Source: Crambe crambe (taxonomy: Eukaryota; Porifera; Demospongiae; Poecilosclerida; Crambeidae). Taken from it: a stretch of 64,000 nucleotides of DNA. Where the stretch lies: contig OZ004589.1 of the NCBI GenBank assembly GCA_963924555.1, positions 1,116,001-1,180,000 of the forward strand. Reading direction: 5' to 3'. The position numbers and the translations under genes were made by a program. Below, in pieces: positions 56,163 through 64,000 of this stretch (positions within the stretch are counted from its first letter, which is position 1; every line of letters starts with the position of its first letter). The notes beneath the pieces were generated by a model, which searched no databases, had not been told where the DNA came from, and saw only the letters and a program-made list of their open reading frames with translations.

Positions 56163-59100
56163 TTACTTACTGCTGGTGGTTTAGTGAACATCTCAACCAG
56201 AGAACTGAAATCATTCATGGAGATCATGAGCTCGGGCAGCTTGGGAAGTTGGAACATGAAGATGTACTAATGGAGACATACAACATCAAATGAGCCCAAT
56301 CAATTCAAATCTCAGTGCTGATGGATTATTCAAATCTCAGTGCTGATGGATCACTAGCTATGTGTGCGTGTACGTGTGTGCAAGTGTGCGTACATACACA
56401 CGCGCATGTGTTCTTGATTATGTCAACTCACCCAAGATTTCCATACTTGGTTCCAATTCTTGGATAAAGCATTAGCATAGACTCTGAATAAAAAGAATAC
56501 TTCAATTTCCATTCTGAAATAACCACAGAGAGAGACGGACACTCACTTTGGATGTGGGCAGTTCATGACAATGAAGTTCTGCACACACTCCGGGAATCTC
56601 TGTACCACACGCCTGGAAGAGGGGGAGGGAGAGGGGGAGGGAGAGGGGGGAGAGGGGGAGAGGGGGAGGGAGAGGGGAGGGGAGAGAGGGGGAGAGGGGG
56701 AGATGGAGGGGTCAAGGAACATTATTGTTGCTAGTAAAAGCAGAGGAGACCAGTGGGGTTATAATTTATTCTCACAATGGGTGACCCTATAATACTGTTA
56801 TTTGCTTCATTACCATATTAAATGGCATCAACAGTTGATATCAAGGTGACCAATCACCTTTGGACTTGTAGAGTGGTGTTAACTAGAGGTGTCTCCCCCT
56901 TTTGGATTTGTAGAGTGGTGTTAACTAGAGATGACCTCCCCCCAGAAAGCTGAACACAAAAATAAAGTCTTTGCACTCTAGGGCTAGGGGAGTCCATGTA
57001 GCTACAGATTGAGCAGGAAACTGCATGCAAACATTGAAAAAAAGGTACGTACTAGTATCAACAAAATAACCTAGCAACCATTAACTAAAGGGCTACAAAG
57101 AGAAGCCGTGATTGTTGTCATGGTGATAAAGTGATAGAGACAGACAAAACTCAAGCCATTCAACCCAAGGAGATGATACCGTGGCTAGCCCCTGAGAGTG
57201 AAGGGAAAATTTTTAGTTGTGCCTTGGTCACTCACCTTGGTGGTAGACCTTGAGAATTACAGAATGAGAACAAGAGTTTTAAGAAAGTATATAACCATAC
57301 AATGTATGCACATTCCACCTTTCCAAAAGGATTGATAATTGAAACATTCCCTTTGATGAAACATTTGAATTTTGATGAATTTCATGTAATGCTAGTAATA
57401 AGAGTAAACATATTTCCATCGTGAAATGCTTACCAGGCAACAACTCCACCCCAATCGTGTGCCACGAGGGTGCACTTGGCGTACCCAAACTGTTGGATCA
57501 AGTGGACAATGTCCTGGGTCAGTTTATCAAAGGTGTAGTCCATCTTGTTGGGTGGACGTTGGGTGTCCCCGTACCCCCTCATGTCGATGGCGATAACTCG
57601 ATACTCTTTGCTGAACTCACGAATCTGGTGACGCCAGGAAAACCAGAACTATGGGATAGTAAATAATGTCAAAAATGTACAGGATAATCAAAGAAAATCA
57701 GTATCTAGTTTCGAAAATTTTGCTGACCATGCACATTTGTTTAGCCACACCCCTTAAATATAATGTTCTATTGTGGTCACTAGAAATGCCAGAGGGGTTG
57801 AGGATGCTACTGAACTCTGTTACAGTGGATTGCAGTGATCTTGCAACATGAAATTCAGAACACCAAACCAAAATTTACATATCCTCCTTTCAAAGGACTT
57901 AATTGTGGCTTTAGAGTTGGGCTACTTAGAATTTGGTTTGGTGTTCTGAATTTCATGTTGCAAGATGACTGGAATCCACTGTAGCAATATGGTCCTATGT
58001 GGTTGGAGAATTAGCTCTTAAGTGTGTGGTAGTGCTTCAGACTCTATCCAGTTATTCGACCAATTACCAGAAGCATCACCACTGCAAATCATCAACAAGA
58101 GGGAATGCACACAAACATTTTCATTGTTGAAGGAATTGTATCCATTACATATGTATTACTGAGACAGTATGACAATGTTCTAGTGGCTGGGAGTACTAAT
58201 TAGAGGGGCTTCCTCTATGTAGAATAGATATCCATATCAACTATTCAACAACATTCTAAGGAATGTATTACATTTGAGAAAAAAACAACTCACTATCAGG
58301 GAGCACTCTTGTGCAAATCTAGACTCCCTGAAAATCTCCATATTCAGGACATTTTGGGGGGATCCCTCTGCAATAAGTATGTATTAATTCACCCCTGAAA
58401 TTAAGGACACTTCATTAATCAGGACACTTCATTAATCAGGACACTTCATTAATCAGGACACTTCATTAATCAAGATACACTTATTACTAGTTGAGGTTCT
58501 CAAATAATTGTAGTGCAGCCACCAAAAACTGCATGCCAATGTCATGTCATCCAATCATTACAGGAAAGGGGAAAAGGAAATAATGTCACCAGCAGTTGTT
58601 GCATTTCCTTCCCTCGTCCACTGCTTCAACTCCACTTGGGTAAGGTGGTCACTTGTGGACCTCTGCAGGTGGTACAACCTGCCAACCACTGTGTCAGGCT
58701 TGCTGCACTGACCACTGCTTCAGCTACCTCATAGCAGCAGAAGTTTCGTAGGGTTCATGGATTTTGTGACAGTGCTTACGAACTGTGAAAACTTTTAGTT
58801 CCACAATACAAGGTTGTTGTTGTTGTTGTTGTTGTTGTTACCAAGATCCATGGCTAGGAGAGATGTATGAATGATAGTACAGCTGTTTACGTATAACTAG
58901 CTACGACCACACCTCCAATCAGTGCCTCCTGAGGCATGTAGGTTCGGGTTCCTGGACATTGGGTCTCAATCACATGATTGTCTTTAAGTACCCTGTATCG
59001 TACGTCTAGCATGCCACACTCCACACCACTTGATGACTTGTTTCTGTGGACCTGACCAACTAACCAAAGCCCTTTGTCACAGAGGATTTGTCAAAACTAT

Positions 59101-61063
59101 TCAATCACTATAACAATCCTGAAGGGCACTCAACCTCAAAATAATGCACTCTGTTCATCTATCATGATAACCCAGACAGCTCAGAGTTTAATACCAGGGG
59201 AGAATTACTAAACAAGATTATAGATTTGGTTCGATATCGTCCAGTAATGCTGAATTAAAATTCGGTCATCCATTTCCCATGATCAGTGCCCATTACGTTT
59301 ATGTCGTCATGATCTGATTGGTCAGCAGAGGGATGATCAAGGCTTACGATATGTCATTAACCAGGAAATCTCAAGTACAGAAACCTGATCTAATGAGAGA
59401 AGCCTTCTGATATGCTACAAACACTACACAATTATCATACCAGTATAATTATGCTTCTCTACCCAAAGGATATCAGTACCGTTGATATTGTGGTTAACAT
59501 ACCGTAGAGAGAACTTGATCATAGAGAGAACCTTTACTCTTGAATCCTTCTGTGTAACAACTAGTCTTGACCATCATTATCAATGCATGAAAAAATAGCA
59601 CCTTGTACCTAGTACCATGTGTGTACCATAGGGGTTTGATGAGGTTACCACCAACAGCAGAACTAATTTAGGAATGTGAAGGGAAAGGTATCTCTTCTCA
59701 AACTTAATGGACGGGGGGAAAGAATGTCCTAATGACACCACAACACACGACGTTATAGTGCAAGATTAAAATTGACCGACTGAGTTTTCCTTCTTGGTGG
59801 TCTGCCTGCCTACTCACAGGTGTAATCAGAGGGAAATTGGTCCTAGAGCTTATGCCATCTGTTGACATTCTTTAAAAGCATAGGTTTGTCTCCATGGATA
59901 CACAGATAACATCCATAGGAAATGAATAATTTTTCCCCCCTTTTTCCTTTGAGTCTGCTCATCAATTCTTTGTTTACTTGTAACCTGGCTACCGTAGGGT
60001 GCATAGCAATGAGAGAGTGTTTTTTGCTATTAAAAAAAACCCCTTGGCAATTAGTTATCCACAAGTAATGGGAAGGAGAATGGAATGTTGAATAACAGCA
60101 GATCTTTAGTGCTATCAAACGGAAGGTGTTGCTTTCAAACACGAAACTGTTACCTCTCAGCTTGTTGAGTTTCTTGAGTTTCTGTCACCAGAAACCCAGC
60201 CCTACAAGCCCTACACTTTGCGCAGTTTTTCCCTCCTCACCTCTGGGAAACCATGGAGCATCAGCATCAGAGGCTTTGTGCGATTGCCATTGACAACATA
60301 ATGGAACTTGATGCCATTGGCCGACATGTACTCGTGTGAGCCGAGGGACGGATCAAGAAGACAATCGGGAGTCACTGCAGGAAGGAGGGGACAGCAAGGG
60401 AGAGGGAGGGGGAGGGGAGATTACTTGATTGCTACTTAAAACGTAAGAAATGCAGTGGGTAATTGGGTCCAAGTTAGCCAACTGGTTGTCTATCACAATT
60501 GAGTGGCCAATTGTTGACTTTTGATTGGGTCAGACATTGTGACTAAAATAACTATCCATTTGTAAGGATGGTGGCCTTTATTCCACCATTGCATGCTTGT
60601 AAACATGGCAGCTACAGTACACAGAGGGAGCTAGAGGTGTGAAAAAAAGCACTAATGAACTCCTCTTAATTCTTCGCACATTAGTCAACCAGTGGCTGTA
60701 CAGTTAATGGCAGTATTTAATTGGAGTACCTTCTACCTGGACTAAAGGCTTTAGTGACAATTAGAAGTAATGAATATGGAGAGACTAGCTGGCCAAATTA
60801 TTTTAACTACCAGTATATAGCAACTGCTAGTAAAATTACTGCTTGTTACAGGTTAAATTAGAGACATAACAAACATGCAGCTGATGTGAGATGAGATCAT
60901 TTCCTAAACTGCATGCAATACCTGATCTGTCTTTTTTCTTGTACCAAGAGAAGGGATGTGTGGCCATCCAAAAGAGAACGCGCAGAGATGAGATCAGCCC
61001 GTACGTCACCGTCAGGAAAATAATCAGAGCTTTGAAGCGCCAGCTCTCCGTCACGCTAGCCAT
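54613..61063 (-). CDS. EPHX4-like: EPHX3/EPHX4-type membrane-anchored epoxide hydrolase
   Basis: Alpha/beta-hydrolase of 351 residues. Nine exons: 60922-61063, 60241-60374, 57434-57648, 56547-56612, 56432-56483, 56171-56266, 55861-56043, 55133-55206, 54613-54706; 352 codons in phase. An N-terminal hydrophobic segment (ALIIFLTVTYGLISSLRVLF) is the membrane anchor. Catalytic landmarks are LHGFPE (oxyanion HGxP), VIAIDMRGYGDTQRP, VAHDWGGVVAW (nucleophilic Asp), FSQPGALTAPINYYR (cap tyrosine region), IWGDNDAALD (charge-relay acid) and CSHWVQQDQP (catalytic His). Vertebrate EPHX3 hydrolyses fatty-acid epoxides; EPHX4 is poorly known. Length matches both. The introns are rich in repeats, and the largest (57649-60240) holds no recognisable gene. 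Confidence 0.94.
56100..56158. repeat. (CT)n microsatellite in EPHX intron
   Basis: About 29 CT units just beyond the exon 6 donor. Confidence 0.95.
56617..56710 (+). repeat. G-rich GAGGGGGAGG satellite
   Basis: About 95 bp of GGAGAGGGGGAGGGAGAGGG-type repeats. They lie 5 bp from the exon 4 acceptor of the EPHX gene, which makes its polypyrimidine tract on the transcript strand. Confidence 0.9.
57649..60240 (-). other. large EPHX intron
   Basis: Holds a near-palindrome around 57826-57985 (CAGTGATCTTGCAACATGAA ... TTCATGTTGCAAGATGACTG), a 17-bp tandem at 58408-58470 (AGGACACTTCATTAATC), and a (GTT)n run at 58813-58838. No nested gene is seen. Confidence 0.6.
58408..58470 (+). repeat. 17-bp tandem repeat
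   Basis: Four copies of AGGACACTTCATTAATC, derived from family B-type TCAGGACAC sequence. Confidence 0.92.
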
Positions 61064-61291
61064 GGCGAGTTTGCTTTTTTCGCTTGCAGTTTGCTTGTAA
61101 AAAGTACTTATACCTCACACCCCTCTCAATGCGGTACAGGGTCGATAAATAAAGAGATGTCGGATATATGGATGCGCGCGCGAGCGATGCGATCGCATAT
61201 TCGATCGACCCTGGGTCACTTCCCGAGGAAGTGAATTTATAAAACTGAAGATCGCTCATTGCCACGGTCATATTAAACTGTATTCTTGAAG
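61064..61291. promoter_or_regulatory. bidirectional promoter EPHX / Rab3
   Basis: 228 bp between divergent starts. CpG-rich GGATGCGCGCGCGAGCGATG is at about 61169, followed by GATCGCATATTCGATCGACC. Confidence 0.5.
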
Positions 61292-61497
61292 ATGGCTGAG
61301 CAGCAACCACCAGCGTCGAACGTGGAGAGCCTGGACACAGCAGTCGATCCGAACTTCGACTACATGTTCAAGGTCCTGATAGTTGGGAATTCCGGAGTAG
61401 GGAAAACAGCCTTTCTAATCCGCTACACTGATGACCACTTTTTGCCCACCTTCGTCTCCACAGTAGGCATTGATTTTAAAGTTAAAACTCTCTTCAG
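61292..61497 (+). CDS. RAB3: Rab3 small GTPase, first coding exon only
   Basis: Vesicle-exocytosis GTPase of the Rab family. This exon gives 68 complete codons plus 2 nt and ends at a gtaaaa donor. It covers the N-terminal extension, [19 protein letters not shown] (P-loop GNSGVGKT) and switch [14 protein letters not shown]. The NFDYMFK lead-in and [13 protein letters not shown] effector region are diagnostic of Rab3 rather than Rab8/10. The WDTAGQE exon and C-terminal prenylation signal were not found in the next 2.5 kb, so the gene continues past the window. The ATG at 61292 is preferred to the in-frame TTG two codons before. Confidence 0.93.
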
Positions 61498-62767
61498 GTA
61501 AAAGAACCAGGAAGAAACTAGTGCTATCAAAGCTGGGGTTTTTTTGCTATCATTTTGTGGTATATATGGTAGCTAAGAAGCTGCTATGAATATAATACTT
61601 TTTTTAAGCCCGAAAGTTAAGGCTACCTGTGTTCCCCAGGAAGCCTGTTTTCATCATTTAGACATGCAAATTCAATGCCAAGTATGTGCTTGCCAAGATA
61701 ATTGCCCTCAAGCAGTTACTATTTTGTACTCCTTAACAAATTGTAACATTGCCCCTTGTACTGTGCATTTCCAGTCTAAAAATCATTTTTTTAAGTTTAA
61801 AAAATATATTTGGTGTCAATTTTGTTCAGTCAACACCCGCCCCCCCCTTGCACACCTTAAGAAGATAGACCACACCCATAAAAAATCAAGAACACCTCGT
61901 CATTTACAAGCTGTGTAGATACTCCTTTTCTATCATGTTTACAAAACTTATACCTTCTCGAAGTGAAAATCACCATCTAAATGATAATGTTAGATATTCA
62001 GTATTCTCAGACTGCTGCCTAAACCCTATCCCAGTTTTGGAACTTAAACCCTATCCTGGACCCTATCTTGAATCCAATTGCCAATGTTTTTGAACTCTGA
62101 ACTCTGAACCCTGCAGCTCTAGTTTTAAGATGAGCATGTCCTCAGAATACCCACCATCACTTGAGTCTTGGTCCTGAATGAATCTGCTTGTCCTTGAATT
62201 ACTGTTTCCAATGTGGTAATAGGGTTATCTCTACCAAACTTCAGCCCTCTATAAACAACCAACTGCTAACTAATTTTTGTGGGTAGCAATATTTATCCAG
62301 CGTGACTGGAACTTCCAGGAAAGGAACTACTACTCGTTAATTCTTCTGTGCACTAGCAAAGTGATACACTGCAATAAACATTGTAGAATTCAGAGGAAAG
62401 CTCATTAGTTGTGAGGCAAGGGGACCTCGTTAGTCTAGATGTATTTTCATTTGTAAGAAGTTCTCTGGTTAGTCGATCCCCTTCCAGAGAAGGTAGGATA
62501 AGGTTAAAAATTGATGGATACTTTTCATTTGTAAAAAGAACCTGTTCTCTGGCTAGTCCATCCCCTTCCAGGGAAGAATACTTTTGTAAAGTGATCTTTA
62601 TTTCTTACTGCATTAAGTTATGTGCATCGTGTGGCTGCAGCAGCTGGTATGTCCCTTACTTCATTAGCAGGGACCCACTACATCACACACAAAGGCCCCA
62701 TTAATGATAGGGCCCCTTATTTAATTAGCAGGAACCCACCCTTGAAATAACCAAAGGCCCCATTAAA

Positions 62768-62950
62768 TTGTGTTTACTTGATCCATCATTTCTTATAACT
62801 GCTATAACTTTCTTAATTCTTAACCAAATTTAAAATTTCAAAAACCAGCTCATAGAGTGAGTGATCAGCTCTCTGCTGGTGTTTTAAATTTGAAATTTGG
62901 TCAAAAATTGAGAGAAAATTGAGAGATATGACAAATCACTGAATGAAAAG
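62768..62950. repeat. inverted-repeat element, family A
   Basis: Left arm TTTACTTGATCCATCATTTC with TAACTGCTATAACTTTCTTA. Right arm AATTTGGTCAAAAATTGAGA. Core CAGCTCTCTGCTGGTGTTTT. Confidence 0.7.
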
Positions 62951-63332
62951 ACTATAATGAGGTGTGCATATGTAGTGACTTGAGTTTGCAAGGTGTGCGA
63001 GAACAAGTTTTGTACATTGGAACCTCTTACAGAGACAAGTTGGGGCAAAGTTCCACCGTACTTTCCAAAAAGACTTGTGCCTCGGATCTAGGAGTTCACA
63101 TACCTTAGAAGCATAGTAGTGACCATGGCTATAGATGTCACATGCCACCTAGATCTGAGACCAAAGAAATTGTGCATAATTTGAAACTACTCATTTTGTG
63201 CATTCCATATTACTCTGCCCCTATATTCCAATGTGTGGTTGTGATCATACCATCAACGTGATAATGGTGCCATGTGCATCCATAGTGACATCCTGTATCA
63301 TAGAGAGAGAGATGCCATCCATAGTGATATCC

Positions 63333-63340
<8 letters not shown>

Positions 63341-63396
<56 letters not shown>
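63341..63396. repeat. (AG)n microsatellite
   Basis: About 28 AG units. Confidence 0.97.
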
Positions 63397-63401
<5 letters not shown>

Positions 63402-63851
63402 AACCCGTAAAAGTGGTCTTATTTGGGACAGTGAAGCACTGATTTGAGGTTTCAGAAACACCCGAGTTGGATATTTCTGAAAGAGATTTCACCGTGTGCA
63501 TTGCAATTAATCTTCTTAAAGAACACTGTATCATTGTTCTATCTAAGCCACACAATAATGGTCAGGAATTGAATCGAGTGAAAAATTTTACACTGTGTGA
63601 CACTTTAGTTATGTTGGAGTATGTTACTGTTAATGTAATTGTAACTCCAGCAGCTGCAAGCATTTCTGTTTTGATGAATGGAGTGGCCTGTTCAGATTTG
63701 TGTTGTGGTCTCATCCCTGGAGTCATTCCATCTGCAGAGATTAGGACGTTGGTACAAGAGGGAGAGGGAGAAGGGGGGATAGGGCTAGTTAACTTTTAAT
63801 AGAAGCTAGTATCTCCCAAGACTTTCCCCCTGGATGGAAGTTAACATATTA

Positions 63852-64000
63852 CTGAAGTTTTCAGGTTGGTTGACCAGTAGAATTTGCGCATGTGCAAGAT
63901 AAATTCAAGCGAGCAAAAATACTGTCATACAAAATGTAATGCTCTTAAATTTTGCGAGCACAAATTTAATTCTGCACTGTTGGCAAATTTTGTGTCGACC
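63852..64000. mobile_element. palindromic element related to E1/E2, truncated by window end
   Basis: TA|CTGAAGTTTTCAGGTTGG at the left matches the ends of E1/E2 at 33271-33601. The interior (TTGCGCATGTGCAAGATAAA, AAATTTTGCGAGCACAAATT) and the start of the right arm (GGCAAATTTTGTGTCGACC) match too. This is a second locus of the same family 30 kb away. Confidence 0.8.

Larger units (their letters stand above)
61498..64000 (+). other. presumed Rab3 intron 1
   Basis: No Rab3 exon is recognised here. Contains a family A element (62768-62950), an (AG)n tract (63341-63396) and a truncated palindromic element at the right edge. The open frame at 63467-63799 (plus) has no recognisable domain. Confidence 0.5.

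Noticed and set aside
63467-63799. 110-codon plus-strand frame near the right edge
   Set aside because: It shows no Rab3 or other recognisable motif, contains atypical composition, and overlaps repeat-rich intron sequence.

Overview
This window is eukaryotic and almost certainly metazoan. Genes are split by short introns (often 50-600 bp) with GT-AG borders, intergenic DNA is AT-rich, and the gene set includes a forkhead factor with an eh1-like motif, Rab3, AMSH, FUT10/11, SLC35E1, PRPF38A, NPC1 domains, ALKBH7 and an EPHX3/4-type hydrolase. High gene density, 120-340 bp head-to-head promoters and many small TA-flanked palindromic elements fit an early-branching animal. A demosponge is my best guess, but that is inference, since no rRNA or mitochondrial marker is present.

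Layout: 1-3.9 kb shows no gene. A FoxD-like gene (-) lies at 3.9-5.9 kb and AMSH/STAMBP (-) at 6.6-16.1 kb, with a 5.6 kb intron. A FUT10/11-like fucosyltransferase (+) is at 16.3-17.7 kb, SLC35E1 (-) at 17.9-20.5 kb and PRPF38A (-) at 20.6-22.4 kb. An aspartyl/asparaginyl beta-hydroxylase-like gene without introns (-) is at 23.7-24.8 kb and a PSME3IP1/FAM192A (NIP30) homologue (-) at 25.1-30.2 kb. From 30.5 to 41.4 kb there is a tandem array of NPC1-derived genes (-), interrupted at 33.2-36 kb by a nest of palindromic mobile elements. Then come a VMAC-like coiled-coil gene (+), hydroxypyruvate isomerase (-), an 18-exon gene with a CHORD-like zinc finger (+), a 721-residue polytopic membrane protein (-), ALKBH7 (+), an EPHX3/4-type hydrolase (-) and the first coding exon of Rab3 (+). 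The rest of Rab3 lies beyond 64 kb.

I rebuilt the exons by matching splice phase and family homology. Ten multi-exon models (two intact NPC1-like genes, SLC35E1, PRPF38A, FAM192A, HYI, the CHORD-like gene, ALKBH7, EPHX, and Fox with its ATG-only exon) give continuous in-frame products. AMSH is complete except for its last exon.

The most unusual item is the NPC1-like array. Two intact genes encode a signal peptide, the NPC1 N-terminal sterol-binding domain and the NPC1 middle luminal domain, joined directly inside one exon. They have no transmembrane helix and no sterol-sensing domain, so they should make soluble secreted or luminal proteins that pair the two luminal modules of the NPC1/NPC2 sterol hand-off. 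A third copy and a fourth fragment are decayed. Other points of note are a 5-nt micro-exon in SLC35E1, three GC-AG introns, a Fox gene whose first coding exon holds only the ATG, and a row of TA-flanked palindromes inserted end to end.
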